Of a DNA stretch of 64,000 nt, positions 46,862 to 56,741 are shown piece by piece. The notes beneath the pieces were generated by a model. That model ran no database searches, had not been told where the DNA came from, and saw only the letters and a list, made by a program, of their open reading frames with translations. Every line of letters begins with the position of its first letter. Position 1 is the stretch's first letter. Source of the stretch: Flavobacterium silvaticum (GTDB lineage: Bacteria; Bacteroidota; Bacteroidia; Flavobacteriales; Flavobacteriaceae). The translations under genes were made by a program, and so were the position numbers. The stretch spans positions 237,805-301,804 of the forward strand of contig NZ_JAAMPU010000105.1 of the NCBI RefSeq assembly GCF_012911565.1. Reading direction: 5' to 3'.

Positions 46862-46945
46862 AATGACAAAAGACAAAAGACAAACGAGTTTTCTGTCTTT
46901 GCAATGAGGGTGAAGTCCTTCGTCATTAATCATTCAGTCATTAGT
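46862..46945 (+). repeat. short direct repeats before sufB
   Basis: GACAAAA/GACAAAC repeats at the left and CATTAATCATTCAGTCATTAGTC at the right form a degenerate repeat-rich leader before sufB. Contains a TGTCTTTG that resembles a -7 box. Confidence 0.35.
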
Positions 46946-46953
46946 CAAAAAAT

Positions 46954-48402
46954 ATGAGCAAATACACCGAAGACGACCTCAAAGTCGAACTCGAAAACAA
47001 AGAGTACGAATACGGATTTTATACCAACATCGAATCGGAGACGTTTCCTGTCGGTCTAAATGAAGACATCGTTCGTGCCATTTCCCAAAAGAAGGAAGAA
47101 CCGCAGTGGATGACCGATTGGCGCATCGAGGCTTTTCGTGCCTGGAAAGAAATGATAGAGCCGGAATGGGCGAATGTGCATTACGATAAACCCGATTTCC
47201 AGGCGATTTCCTATTATTCTGCTCCAAAAAAAGTCGATCCGAACAAAACACTTGACGATGTCGATCCGGAATTACTCGCGATGTATGCCAAACTCGGGAT
47301 TTCCGTCGATGAGCAAAAGATGATGAACAATGTCGCGATGGATATTGTGGTCGATTCGGTATCGGTCGCCACGACGTTCAAGAAGACATTGTCTGAAAAA
47401 GGCATTATTTTCTGCCCGATATCGGAAGCGATCAAGGAACATCCGGAACTCGTGAAGAAATATCTGGGTACGGTGGTTCCTCAAAAGGACAATTTTTATG
47501 CAGCGCTGAATTCGGCGGTTTTTAGTGATGGTTCGTTCTGTTATATTCCAAAAGGCGTTCGTTGCCCTATGGAACTCTCAACGTATTTCCGTATCAACCA
47601 GGCCGGAACCGGACAATTCGAACGAACATTGGTCATTGCGGACGAAGGCAGTTATGTGTCCTACCTTGAAGGTTGTACCGCTCCAAGCCGTGACGAAAAC
47701 CAATTGCATGCGGCCGTTGTGGAACTGATTGCGATGGACGATGCCGAAATCAAATATTCAACGGTCCAGAACTGGTATCCCGGGAATAAGGAAGGAAAAG
47801 GTGGGGTTTTCAACTTTGTGACCAAACGTGGGTTGTGCGAGAAAAACGCCAAGATTTCATGGACTCAGGTCGAAACCGGATCTGCGGTGACGTGGAAGTA
47901 TCCGAGTTGTGTGCTGAAGGGCGATAATTCCGTGGGTGAATTCTATTCGATTGCCGTCACCAATAACTTCCAGCAGGCCGACACCGGGACCAAGATGATT
48001 CATTTGGGTAAAAACACAAAATCGACGATCATTTCCAAAGGGATTTCAGCCGGAAAATCGAATAACAGCTATCGCGGATTGGTCCAGATTTCTGCCCGTG
48101 CCGATAATGCGAGGAATTTCTCCCAATGCGATTCGCTTTTGATGGGGAATAATTGCGGGGCACATACCTTTCCGTACATTGAATCGAAGAATCCATCGGC
48201 TAAAATCGAACACGAAGCAACGACATCAAAAATCGGTGAGGATCAGGTTTTTTATTGCAACCAACGCGGCATCCCGACAGAAAAAGCAATCGCACTTATT
48301 GTCAACGGATTCAGTAAGGATGTATTGAACAAGCTTCCGATGGAGTTTGCTGTCGAAGCGCAGAAACTTCTCGAAATTTCGTTAGAAGGTTCAGTCGGCT
48401 AA
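46954..48402 (+). CDS. sufB: Fe-S cluster assembly scaffold SufB
   Basis: 482 residues. The SufBCD complex builds iron-sulfur clusters under stress or as the main route. Typical stretches: [80 protein letters not shown] and [16 protein letters not shown]. The length is normal. sufC starts 49 bases later. Confidence 0.97.
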   Translation: MSKYTEDDLKVELENKEYEYGFYTNIESETFPVGLNEDIVRAISQKKEEPQWMTDWRIEAFRAWKEMIEPEWANVHYDKPDFQAISYYSAPKKVDPNKTLDDVDPELLAMYAKLGISVDEQKMMNNVAMDIVVDSVSVATTFKKTLSEKGIIFCPISEAIKEHPELVKKYLGTVVPQKDNFYAALNSAVFSDGSFCYIPKGVRCPMELSTYFRINQAGTGQFERTLVIADEGSYVSYLEGCTAPSRDENQLHAAVVELIAMDDAEIKYSTVQNWYPGNKEGKGGVFNFVTKRGLCEKNAKISWTQVETGSAVTWKYPSCVLKGDNSVGEFYSIAVTNNFQQADTGTKMIHLGKNTKSTIISKGISAGKSNNSYRGLVQISARADNARNFSQCDSLLMGNNCGAHTFPYIESKNPSAKIEHEATTSKIGEDQVFYCNQRGIPTEKAIALIVNGFSKDVLNKLPMEFAVEAQKLLEISLEGSVG

Positions 48403-48451
48403 ACAATTAAAAATAAGATAATTCGGGAATTGCCCGACTTTCCATACAAAC

Positions 48452-49198
48452 ATGTTAGAAATTAAAAACCTACACGCCAGAGTCGAAGATAAAGACATCC
48501 TTAAAGGAATAAACCTGTCTGTAAAAGCCGGCGAAGTACACGCTATAATGGGACCGAACGGTTCCGGAAAATCAACGCTTTCTGCCGTAATTGCCGGAAA
48601 CGAGCATTATGAAATGACCGAAGGCGAAATTGAGCTCGACGGAGAAGATATTACGGAATTGGCGCCGGAAGAACGCGCTCACAAAGGCGTATTTTTATCG
48701 TTTCAGTATCCGGTGGAAATCCCGGGTGTTTCGGTGACGAACTTTATGAAAACAGCCATCAACGAATCGAGAAAGGCGCAAGGGCTGGAAGAAATGCCGG
48801 CGAACGAGATGCTCAAATCGATCCGCGAAAAATCGGAATTACTTGAAATAGATCGTAAATTTTTGTCGCGTTCACTCAACGAAGGCTTTTCAGGAGGTGA
48901 GAAAAAGCGTAACGAAATCTTCCAGATGGCGATGCTTGAACCGAAACTCGCAATCCTGGATGAAACCGATTCAGGCCTTGACATCGACGCTTTGAGAATC
49001 GTTGCCAATGGTGTCAACAAACTCAAATCTGAAAACAATGCGATTATCGTAATCACTCATTATCAAAGGCTTTTGGATTATATCGTCCCAGATTTCGTTC
49101 ATGTGCTTTACAAAGGAAAAATCGTCAAATCTGGCGGAAAAGAACTTGCTTACGAGCTCGAGGAAAAAGGATACGACTGGATCAAAAACGAGAATTAA
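48452..49198 (+). CDS. sufC: Fe-S assembly ATPase SufC
   Basis: 248 residues. ABC-type ATPase of the SufBCD complex: Walker [10 protein letters not shown], signature [17 protein letters not shown], Walker [15 protein letters not shown]. It lacks membrane parts, as SufC does. sufD starts 1 base after its stop. Confidence 0.97.
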   Translation: MLEIKNLHARVEDKDILKGINLSVKAGEVHAIMGPNGSGKSTLSAVIAGNEHYEMTEGEIELDGEDITELAPEERAHKGVFLSFQYPVEIPGVSVTNFMKTAINESRKAQGLEEMPANEMLKSIREKSELLEIDRKFLSRSLNEGFSGGEKKRNEIFQMAMLEPKLAILDETDSGLDIDALRIVANGVNKLKSENNAIIVITHYQRLLDYIVPDFVHVLYKGKIVKSGGKELAYELEEKGYDWIKNEN

Positions 49199-49199
49199 G

Positions 49200-50516
49200 A
49201 TGGAGCTGAAGGAAAAGTTGATATCATCATTCATGGCGTTCGAAGAGCAAATAGATGTCAACACAGATTTGCACGACGTCCGCACATCGGCACTCAAAAA
49301 CTTCGAAACACAAGGTTTTCCAACCAAAAAACTCGAAGCCTGGAAGTATACGTCATTGAATTCGGTGCTTAAAAACGACTTTACGGTTTTCCCTAAAAAG
49401 GAATCGGCAATTGGTTTTTCCGATGTCAAAAAGTATTTCCTGCACGAAATCGACACGTATAAAATCGTCTTTATCGACGGGGTTTTCAGTTCGTTTCTAT
49501 CGGCGACTACACATGACGGAATAGACGCCTGTCTGATGTCTTCGGCATTGACCAAACCAAAATATAAGTTGGTAATCGATGAATATTTTAACAAGGTTGC
49601 GATGGCCGATGACAGCCTTACATCACTCAATACGGCATTTGCCCGCGAAGGTGCCTACATCAATATCCCAAAGAACAAAGTGGCCGACAAACCTATCGAG
49701 ATCATGTATTTCTCTACCGGAAGCGAAGCCGCATTGATGGTTCAGCCAAGAAACCTGATCATTGTCAATGAAAATGCTAATGTCCAGATCATTGAACGCC
49801 ATCAAAGCCTCTCCGGAAATCCGGTGCTGACGAATTCCGTGACGGAAATCTTCGCAAAAAAACGTGCTATAGTTGATTTCTACAAAATCCAGAATGATAA
49901 CGACGAAGCATCGCTTGTTGACAATACCTACATTTCCCAAAAAGAAATGAGTACGGTCAAAGTCCACACGTTCTCTTTCGGTGGAAATATTACGCGAAAC
50001 AACCTGAATTTCTACCACAAAGGCGAACATATCGATTCGACGCTTAAAGGAATCACAATCCTTGACGGAAAACAGCATGTCGATCATCATACATTGGTAC
50101 AGCACGCCACGCCGAATTGCGAGTCGCACCAGAATTATAAAGGCATTTTCTCCGATAAATCGACGGGTGTTTTCAACGGAAAAATCTACGTCGAGAAAGA
50201 AGCCCAAAAAACCGATGCGTTCCAGCAAAACAACAATATTCTCATTGGCGACAAAGCCACGATAAACGCCAAACCGCAACTTGAGATTTTCGCCGACGAT
50301 GTCAAATGTTCCCACGGCTGTACCGTCGGACAGCTTGATGATAGGGCTTTGTTTTATATGCAATCGCGCGGAATTCCCAAGAAAGAAGCTACGGCGTTGT
50401 TGATGTACGCTTTCTCGAACGAGGTTATCGAAAGCATCAAAATTCCGGAACTGAAACAGCGTATCAACTCGATTATCGCAAGGAAACTTGGTGTCAATAT
50501 GGGGTTTGACCTGTAG
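49200..50516 (+). CDS. sufD: Fe-S cluster assembly protein SufD
   Basis: 438 residues from the ATG at 49200 (MELKEKLISSFMAFEEQ), which directly follows the sufC stop. The open frame from 49101 overlaps sufC and is rejected. SufD family signs: TKKLEAWKYTSL near the start and DDVKCSHGCTVGQLDDRALFYMQSRGIPKKEA near the end. It forms the scaffold with SufB and SufC. Confidence 0.96.
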   Translation: MELKEKLISSFMAFEEQIDVNTDLHDVRTSALKNFETQGFPTKKLEAWKYTSLNSVLKNDFTVFPKKESAIGFSDVKKYFLHEIDTYKIVFIDGVFSSFLSATTHDGIDACLMSSALTKPKYKLVIDEYFNKVAMADDSLTSLNTAFAREGAYINIPKNKVADKPIEIMYFSTGSEAALMVQPRNLIIVNENANVQIIERHQSLSGNPVLTNSVTEIFAKKRAIVDFYKIQNDNDEASLVDNTYISQKEMSTVKVHTFSFGGNITRNNLNFYHKGEHIDSTLKGITILDGKQHVDHHTLVQHATPNCESHQNYKGIFSDKSTGVFNGKIYVEKEAQKTDAFQQNNNILIGDKATINAKPQLEIFADDVKCSHGCTVGQLDDRALFYMQSRGIPKKEATALLMYAFSNEVIESIKIPELKQRINSIIARKLGVNMGFDL

Positions 50517-50588
50517 AATTTGTCCATAAATCCAAAAGCCGAAGGCGTGTCCAATATCTAAAAGCGAAGCGAGTCTCCCGTAAAAGTG

Positions 50589-50596
50589 TATATTTG
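50589..50596 (+). promoter_or_regulatory. -7 box TATATTTG before the DUF2157-like pair
   Basis: Exact TAnnTTTG, 19 bases before the TTG start. It supports a separate transcript for the two membrane proteins between sufD and sufS. Confidence 0.55.
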
Positions 50597-50615
50597 GTTA
50601 TCAACCGACTAACCA

Positions 50616-51599
50616 TTGGAACCAATTCACGAACAAACCTCACGACAGTTGCTCGATCAGGAAATTATTTCTGAAGAACAACACGTTGCCGTTTCGGCCT
50701 ATCGGTCATTCCATATTTTTTCGCTTCACAACGAGATATTGTTTCTCATGTATCTTGGAGTGATTGTATTTACTGGCGGTGCCGGAATTCTGGTCTATCA
50801 GCACATCGATACGATCGGGCATACGATACTGCTTTTACTGTTGCTCTCAGTAACAATCGGATGCTTTTACTTCGCGTTCAAAAAAGCATCTGCCTATTCC
50901 AATTCACAGACAGATTTTGCGCATCCGTTCTATAATTATGTCGTGCTTGGCGGAAGCATCCTTGGCGGCATCTTCATCAATTACCTCGAAATCCAATATC
51001 AGCCGTTTGGCAACCGATATGCATGGCCGGCTTTATTGACCGCGTTGTTTTCAATAGCAGCAGCTTACAGGTTTGACAACCGGCCGGTTTTATCAATCGG
51101 GATCACGGCTTTGGCGGCTGCGATTGGGATTACGGCCACACCACAAGCGGTGTTGGAAGCCAATGTGTTTACGGATGGTTTTGTATTATACGCCGGAATT
51201 TTACTCGCTGTTTTGCTCGCTTTGTGGGAAGAGGTTTCGCGTCGCGAATCCATAAAAACGCACTTTTCGAATTTGTTTCTCAATTTTTCGATACATCTTA
51301 CAGGAATTTGCTGTATTGTGGGATTGTGTGACGATTACTGGCCCATATATGCAATTATTTTGGCTGTAAGTTGCTGGTATTTCTGGTTTCAAAGCGACAA
51401 AAAAGGATACCTGAGCGTTTTTATTTTTGTGCTGCTTTATGGTTTTATCGGTTTTAATATTGCCTTTGTCAGAACACTTACTATTATTGACATTCCTGAT
51501 TTTTGGGCACCGATAGCCATTCTTTCCCCAATCTATACGGTTGGCGCCATTGTGCTTTTCATCCGTGCCGTCAAACAATTCAATCGCCAGCATTCATGA
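50616..51599 (+). CDS. DUF2157-like multi-pass membrane protein, first
   Basis: 327 residues with a TTG start (MEPIHEQTSRQLLDQEIISEEQH). About nine predicted membrane helices follow a short cytoplasmic N-terminus. The arrangement fits the DUF2157 family, which has no assigned function. ATGA overlap with the next gene. The pair breaks the usual sufD-sufS order. Confidence 0.72.
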   Translation: MEPIHEQTSRQLLDQEIISEEQHVAVSAYRSFHIFSLHNEILFLMYLGVIVFTGGAGILVYQHIDTIGHTILLLLLLSVTIGCFYFAFKKASAYSNSQTDFAHPFYNYVVLGGSILGGIFINYLEIQYQPFGNRYAWPALLTALFSIAAAYRFDNRPVLSIGITALAAAIGITATPQAVLEANVFTDGFVLYAGILLAVLLALWEEVSRRESIKTHFSNLFLNFSIHLTGICCIVGLCDDYWPIYAIILAVSCWYFWFQSDKKGYLSVFIFVLLYGFIGFNIAFVRTLTIIDIPDFWAPIAILSPIYTVGAIVLFIRAVKQFNRQHS

Positions 51600-52750
51600 T
51601 AGCATATAATCAAACGGAAATCCTGAATACAAAACGTGTTTCGGTATTGGATGAGCTTAAAGAAGCAGGTTTTATAGACAAGGCCCAGATTCAGGCATTC
51701 GAACAAAAGAACATGGTTCTAAAGACGCAGAGAAACATACTGCTGCGGCTGTGTTTTGCTTTTCTTGGAATGTTGCTTTACGGAGCCATCATTTCTTTTG
51801 TTTCGCTGCTTTTTATGAGTGTAATCGACAAAAATTTCTGGCTTCCGGTCTTTGTTTTTTCATTAATCGGATTGGGCATTACCGAATTCATGGCGCATTC
51901 AAAATATTATGCTTTCGGAATAGACGACGTAGCCATTTTAGGCTTCCAGGGATTTTTTGCAGGAGCGATTTATATTCTGACCGATAACAGCCTGGCGAGT
52001 TTTGCAACGCTGGCAATCATAGGAGCGTTGTGTTGCATCAGATATGTCAATACCTTGTCGGCAATTGTTTCACTTATTGGGATTACAGGCTTTGTTTGCA
52101 TTTGCATCATCGATTACGGCATCATCAACAAATTCGGGTTATCATTCGTGCTTTTTGCTTTGGCTGCATTGATTCAATATGCAAATTACAACATCAAAAA
52201 GCGACCGGATGCGAATGTCTATCAGGATGCTTTGTGGGCCGTTGAGGTTTTTGCCTGGGCGTTGTTGTATTTGTCCGTAAATTATCTGGTTGTGCGTGAA
52301 GCCGCTTCAGATTTAATGGGTTTTTCGCCCACATACGGACAAGATCTACCTCTGGCTTTTGTCTTTTACGCCTTGACATTTGTCATTCCGATTGCCTATA
52401 TTTTCTTTGCGCTCAAATGGCATAACAGAACTTTACTGTGGCTCGGTTTTGCGGCTTTGGGTTTTTCCATTTTCAGCATCAGATTCTATTATCATGTATT
52501 GCCACCTGAATTTGCATTGATGGCCGGCGGAATAGTTCTATTTGTTATTTCGTATTTCGCGTGGAGAAAACTGCGGCACAAAGAAACCGGCATCACATAT
52601 GAAAAAGACCGGTTCACCCAAAGTGAATCATTCAAGATGGCAGAAGCACTGATTGCGAATTCCCAAACCCGTATAGCCTCCCACTCCAAAAGTGAAATGC
52701 CTTTTGGCGGCGGCGGATTCAGCGGCGGCGGATCAGGTTCAACCTATTAA
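51596..52750 (+). CDS. DUF2157-like multi-pass membrane protein, second
   Basis: 384 residues from the ATG at 51596 (MIAYNQTEILNTKRVSVLDELKEAGFIDKAQ). About ten membrane helices. It ends in a Gly/Ser-rich tail (GGGGFSGGGSGSTY), similar to tails seen in TPM-phosphatase-type membrane proteins. The start overlaps the previous stop. Function unknown. Confidence 0.72.
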   Translation: MIAYNQTEILNTKRVSVLDELKEAGFIDKAQIQAFEQKNMVLKTQRNILLRLCFAFLGMLLYGAIISFVSLLFMSVIDKNFWLPVFVFSLIGLGITEFMAHSKYYAFGIDDVAILGFQGFFAGAIYILTDNSLASFATLAIIGALCCIRYVNTLSAIVSLIGITGFVCICIIDYGIINKFGLSFVLFALAALIQYANYNIKKRPDANVYQDALWAVEVFAWALLYLSVNYLVVREAASDLMGFSPTYGQDLPLAFVFYALTFVIPIAYIFFALKWHNRTLLWLGFAALGFSIFSIRFYYHVLPPEFALMAGGIVLFVISYFAWRKLRHKETGITYEKDRFTQSESFKMAEALIANSQTRIASHSKSEMPFGGGGFSGGGSGSTY

Positions 52751-52803
52751 TCCGTCAGCTTTCGCCTTAACATAAGCTTATGGTAAAACCGATGGTTATT
52801 TCG

Positions 52804-52811
52804 TACTTTTG
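52804..52811 (+). promoter_or_regulatory. -7 box TACTTTTG of sufS, five bases from ATG
   Basis: Exact TAnnTTTG. With 5 bases before the ATG, the sufS mRNA should be leaderless. Confidence 0.58.
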
Positions 52812-52816
52812 ACCCC

Positions 52817-54031
52817 ATGTTCGACGTCCACAAAATCCGCGAAGATTTCCCCATTCTCAACCAACAGGTTTACGGCAAACCGCTCGTCTATTTTGACAAT
52901 GCTGCCACTTCGCAAAAGCCTCATGTTGTCATAGATTCCATCTCTGACTACTACCAGAAAATCAACGCCAACATCCATCGTGGCGTCCATAAACTGAGTC
53001 AGGTTTCGACCGATGCATACGAACAGAGCCGCGAAAAAATCCGTTCCCATATCAATGCGAAACATGCGTACGAAGTACTTTTTACTTCGGGGACTACCAT
53101 GGGCGTCAATCTTGTCGCAAGCGGTTTTACCACGTTGTTGAAAAAAGGCGATGAGGTTATCGTTTCGGCACTCGAGCATCACAGTAACATCGTTCCGTGG
53201 CAGATGCTGTGCGAACGTACCGGAGCTGTTTTGAAGGTGATTCCGATGAATGAATCGGGTGAATTGAAGCTCGATGAGTTTGATGGATTGTTATCTGATA
53301 AAACCAAAATCGTCACGGTCAACCACATTTCGAATGCGCTCGGAACCGTGAATCCGATCAAATATATCATCGATAAGGCTCATTCGTTTGGAGCCGCTGT
53401 TTTTATAGATGGAGCGCAGGCTGTTCCGCATTTGGTTCCTGACGTACGGGCTTTGGATTGCGACTTCTATGCGTTCTCCGGACATAAGATGTGTGGCCCC
53501 ACAGGAAGCGGGATTTTATACGGAAAAGAGGAATGGCTCGAAAAATTGCCACCCTATCAGGGCGGAGGCGAAATGATCAAGGAAGTTACGTTTGAAAAGA
53601 CAACTTACGCCGGATTGCCACATAAATTCGAAGCCGGAACGCCGAATATAGAAGCCGGAATCGTATTGGGAACGGCTGTCGATTACCTGAATTCCATCGG
53701 GTTTGAAAACATCCAGGCTCAGGAAAAGAAGCTGCTCGATTACGGCACATCGGAACTGCTTAAAATCGACGGGATCAAAATAGTCGGAACCGCTAAAGAA
53801 AAAACATCGGTGATTTCATTCAACATAGACGGAATCCATCCGTACGATGCCGGAACCATAATCGACAAAATGGCAATCGCGGTGCGAACCGGACATCATT
53901 GCGCCCAGCCGATCATGCAGTTTTTCGATATTCCGGGAACCATACGTGCCTCATTCGCGTTTTACAATACGACAGAAGAAATCGACCGTCTGATCGAAGC
54001 GGTCATCAAAGCCAAAACCATGTTGTCATGA
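52817..54031 (+). CDS. sufS: cysteine desulfurase SufS
   Basis: 404 residues. PLP-dependent enzyme that takes sulfur from cysteine for Fe-S clusters. PLP Lys in SGHKMCGPTGSG, persulfide Cys in RTGHHCAQP, and the N-terminal DNAATSQKP. The length fits group II SufS. Its stop overlaps the next ATG, and sufE follows one gene later. Confidence 0.97.
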   Translation: MFDVHKIREDFPILNQQVYGKPLVYFDNAATSQKPHVVIDSISDYYQKINANIHRGVHKLSQVSTDAYEQSREKIRSHINAKHAYEVLFTSGTTMGVNLVASGFTTLLKKGDEVIVSALEHHSNIVPWQMLCERTGAVLKVIPMNESGELKLDEFDGLLSDKTKIVTVNHISNALGTVNPIKYIIDKAHSFGAAVFIDGAQAVPHLVPDVRALDCDFYAFSGHKMCGPTGSGILYGKEEWLEKLPPYQGGGEMIKEVTFEKTTYAGLPHKFEAGTPNIEAGIVLGTAVDYLNSIGFENIQAQEKKLLDYGTSELLKIDGIKIVGTAKEKTSVISFNIDGIHPYDAGTIIDKMAIAVRTGHHCAQPIMQFFDIPGTIRASFAFYNTTEEIDRLIEAVIKAKTMLS

Positions 54032-54468
54032 AAATGCTATTCGCGTTTGTTTTATCGCTTGTTATGGCCAAAGGATGCAGCGATGCAGAAAAGGCAGACT
54101 GGAAAGATGCCACTATTAAGTATTCGGCGATCACCCGTGGATTCAACCAGAACATACAGGTGGCTTTCAACAAAGTTTCCATCAGCAAAAACCAACGCGG
54201 GCAGGAGACGGCCGTAACACGAGATTTGACCGACGCCGAAAAGAAATCACTTTACGAAGCTGCTTCAAAACTCGATCTGGACGCCTTAGGAAATTACGAA
54301 GCCCCAAGTAACAAACGCGCATATGACGGAGCGGCAATAGCTTCTCTCACCATCGCTTACAAAGGAAAAACATATGGTTCAAAGTCGTTCGACCATGGAA
54401 ACCCGCCGGCTGAACTTTCCGGAATCATCAATGCCCTGACGGCTTTAGCACCACAAGAAACAGAATGA
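54028..54468 (+). CDS. small putative lipoprotein between sufS and sufE
   Basis: 146 residues from the ATG at 54028 (MKMLFAFVLSLVMAKGCSDAEK). A hydrophobic N-terminus ends at Cys17, so a lipoprotein is likely, though AKGC is a weak lipobox. The mature part is mixed helix/sheet and unrecognised. ATGA overlaps on both sides lock it into the sufS-sufE unit. Confidence 0.7.
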   Translation: MKMLFAFVLSLVMAKGCSDAEKADWKDATIKYSAITRGFNQNIQVAFNKVSISKNQRGQETAVTRDLTDAEKKSLYEAASKLDLDALGNYEAPSNKRAYDGAAIASLTIAYKGKTYGSKSFDHGNPPAELSGIINALTALAPQETE

Positions 54469-54896
54469 GCATCCAAGATATACAAAACGAAATAGTCGAC
54501 GAATTTTCCATGTTCGATGAGGAAAACTGGGACGAGCGCTATCAATACCTGATCGATTTGGGGAAAACGCTTCCGCTGATTGACGAAAAATACAAAGTCG
54601 AAGAAAATACCATCAAAGGCTGCCAATCAAAAGTGTGGCTTCACGCCGAGGAAAACAATGGTAAGATTGATTTCACTGCAGATTCAGATGCCATTCTGAC
54701 CAAAGGCCTGATCGCGATTCTGATCCGCAGTTTTTCCGGTCATGCGCCAAAGGAAATATTGGAAGCCGATACGGAATTCATAGATAAGATAGGGCTTAAG
54801 GAACATTTATCGGCCACGCGTGCCAACGGATTGGTATCGATGGTCAAACAAATCAAGTTATACGCACTGGGTTATTCGGCCCAGACAAATCAATAA
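54465..54896 (+). CDS. sufE: sulfur acceptor SufE
   Basis: 143 residues. It accepts sulfur from SufS. The active Cys is in TIKGCQSKVWL. The family sequence LGKTLPLIDEKYKVEENTI is clear. The start overlaps the previous stop. Confidence 0.95.
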   Translation: MSIQDIQNEIVDEFSMFDEENWDERYQYLIDLGKTLPLIDEKYKVEENTIKGCQSKVWLHAEENNGKIDFTADSDAILTKGLIAILIRSFSGHAPKEILEADTEFIDKIGLKEHLSATRANGLVSMVKQIKLYALGYSAQTNQ

Positions 54897-54899
54897 GTT

Positions 54900-55223
54900 A
54901 TGGATACAGAAATGGATACCGCAGAACTCGGGGAAAAAATCGTCAAGGTGCTCAAAGGCATTTACGATCCGGAAATTCCCGTAGATATATATGAACTCGG
55001 ATTGATCTACGATGTTATGGTCAATACCGATAACGAGGTGAAAATCCTCATGACACTGACTTCACCGAATTGTCCGGTGGCCGAAAGCCTGCCGCGTGAG
55101 GTAGAGGAAAAGATCACAAAGATTGACGGTGTAAAATCTACCGAAGTTGAAATCACATTCGATCCGCCGTGGAGCAAAGATTTGATGAGTGAAGAAGCCA
55201 AACTAGAACTCGGAATGTTGTAA
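54900..55223 (+). CDS. MIP18-family SUF maturation protein (SufT-like)
   Basis: 107 residues of the DUF59/MIP18 family. IYDPEIPVDIYELGLIYDV and LTSPNCPVAESLP, with the conserved Cys, are typical. It helps late Fe-S cluster delivery. Its stop overlaps the next ATG. Confidence 0.92.
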   Translation: MDTEMDTAELGEKIVKVLKGIYDPEIPVDIYELGLIYDVMVNTDNEVKILMTLTSPNCPVAESLPREVEEKITKIDGVKSTEVEITFDPPWSKDLMSEEAKLELGML

Positions 55224-55726
55224 TGGAAGAAATCGTAAACAAAGTCGCAGCGAGCGCGTTGGAAGTTTTCGATCTGGAAGATTATTATGTTCCGGGGCGA
55301 CGTGTTTCGCTTGATATTTCGCAATGGCTTTACGAAGGCTTGTTGCTGCGCGAAAAAGAATTCCGCCAGTCTTTGAAAGACCACGACTGGACACAATATC
55401 AGGATGCTTTTGTTGCCGTTACGTGCAATGCCGATGCAATAGTTCCGGCCTGGGCTTCGATCCTTGTCGCAGTCCATTTGGCTCCGTTTGCAAAAAAAGT
55501 CGTATCGGGTTCGCTTGATGATTTGGAAACGATCCTGTATGCTGAAAAACTTCAAGACCTTGATTATTCAGCTTATACAGACAAACCGATCATTCTTAAA
55601 GGTTGTTCTAAAAAACCGGTGCCACAATCTGCTTACCTGTTGGCTGTTAAACAATTGCAGGCTGTTGCGAAAAGTGTGATGTATGGGGAAGCTTGTTCCG
55701 CCGTTCCGCTTTTTAAAAGGAAATAA
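55223..55726 (+). CDS. DUF2480 family protein
   Basis: 167 residues. It matches the Bacteroidota DUF2480 family (EDYYVPGRRVSLDISQWLYEGLLLREKEFR, ILKGCSKKPVP). Function unknown, but it is constantly found behind SUF genes in this group. Two conserved Cys (KGCSKKP and EACSAVP) could bind metal or sulfur; this is inference. Confidence 0.87.
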   Translation: MEEIVNKVAASALEVFDLEDYYVPGRRVSLDISQWLYEGLLLREKEFRQSLKDHDWTQYQDAFVAVTCNADAIVPAWASILVAVHLAPFAKKVVSGSLDDLETILYAEKLQDLDYSAYTDKPIILKGCSKKPVPQSAYLLAVKQLQAVAKSVMYGEACSAVPLFKRK

Positions 55727-55789
55727 TCAGCATTTGTGCGGTTTTTCTCAGGTTTGAAGTGTATCTTTATTCAAACAAAATTTGAATTT

Positions 55790-56689
55790 ATGAGAAAACT
55801 GCTACTCCTCCTGATTTTTGCCGGAAGTACGGCGATGGCACAAACCGATTCGGTCTATGTCGGGCCACCTAAAGTCGACACGACCAAAGTCTGGACTACC
55901 AAAGGGAATTTCTCCTTATTGCTCAACCAGTCCAGTTTCAGTAACTGGATCGCGGGTGGCGAGAACAATATTTCGGGTACGATTGGGGTCAATTATGATT
56001 TCAATTATAAAAAAGAAGACTGGAACTGGGATAATAAGGTCATTGCTTCCTATGGTTTGATCAGGGTTAAGAACAGTGACTTTGAGAAAAAGACCGACGA
56101 CCGTCTCGAAATCAGTTCTTTGTTGGGCAAAAAAATGTCGGGAGACTGGAGTTATTCGTTCTTTATGAATTTTAAGACACAGTTTACTAAAGGATATTTG
56201 TACAGCAAAGACGACAATGGTAAGGAAATCCGGACAGAAAACACCAACTTCCTGTCTCCGGGTTATCTCTCTTTCGGCCCGGGTGTGTTATACAAGCCGA
56301 GTGATAATTTCAAGTTTAATATTTCTCCTGCCGCTTCAAAACTTACCTTTGTAGATAGCTACTATACTTCGTTGCCAGGTTATGTGGACGGAACTTATTT
56401 TGGGGTCGATGAAGGCAAATCGGTCCGATATGAATTAGGTGCAAACGCCAATGTCTATTACAAGTTCATCCTCATGGCAAACGTATCCGTAGAAAACATC
56501 CTGAATTTGTACAGCAACTACCTCGAAGATCCGCAAAATGTCGATTTGGATTATCAGCTTAACATTGTCCTCAAAATCAATAAGTACTTAACAACGAATT
56601 TGAATTTCCAGACTATTTATGACGATAATGCCTTTCAGGGATTCCAGGTACGCCAGGTTTTTGGGCTTGCAGTCAACTACGGATTCTAA
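55790..56689 (+). CDS. DUF3078 outer-membrane-type protein
   Basis: 299 residues from the ATG at 55790 (MRKLLLLLIFAGSTAMAQ, a signal peptide). The body (WTTKGNFSLLLNQSSFSNWIAGGENN) is rich in alternating aromatic residues and ends in a terminal aromatic residue, as in beta-barrels. DUF3078 family, function unknown. A near -7 box TATCTTTA is at 55762-55769. Confidence 0.87.
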   Translation: MRKLLLLLIFAGSTAMAQTDSVYVGPPKVDTTKVWTTKGNFSLLLNQSSFSNWIAGGENNISGTIGVNYDFNYKKEDWNWDNKVIASYGLIRVKNSDFEKKTDDRLEISSLLGKKMSGDWSYSFFMNFKTQFTKGYLYSKDDNGKEIRTENTNFLSPGYLSFGPGVLYKPSDNFKFNISPAASKLTFVDSYYTSLPGYVDGTYFGVDEGKSVRYELGANANVYYKFILMANVSVENILNLYSNYLEDPQNVDLDYQLNIVLKINKYLTTNLNFQTIYDDNAFQGFQVRQVFGLAVNYGF

Positions 56690-56704
56690 AGATGCTTGAC
56701 ACCT

Positions 56705-56741
56705 GTAAAAAACGCCTTTCGATTCGAGAGGCGTTTTTGTT
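56705..56741. terminator. bidirectional terminator DUF3078 / hflX
   Basis: AAAAACGCCT / AGGCGTTTTT stem between two convergent stops. Confidence 0.85.
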
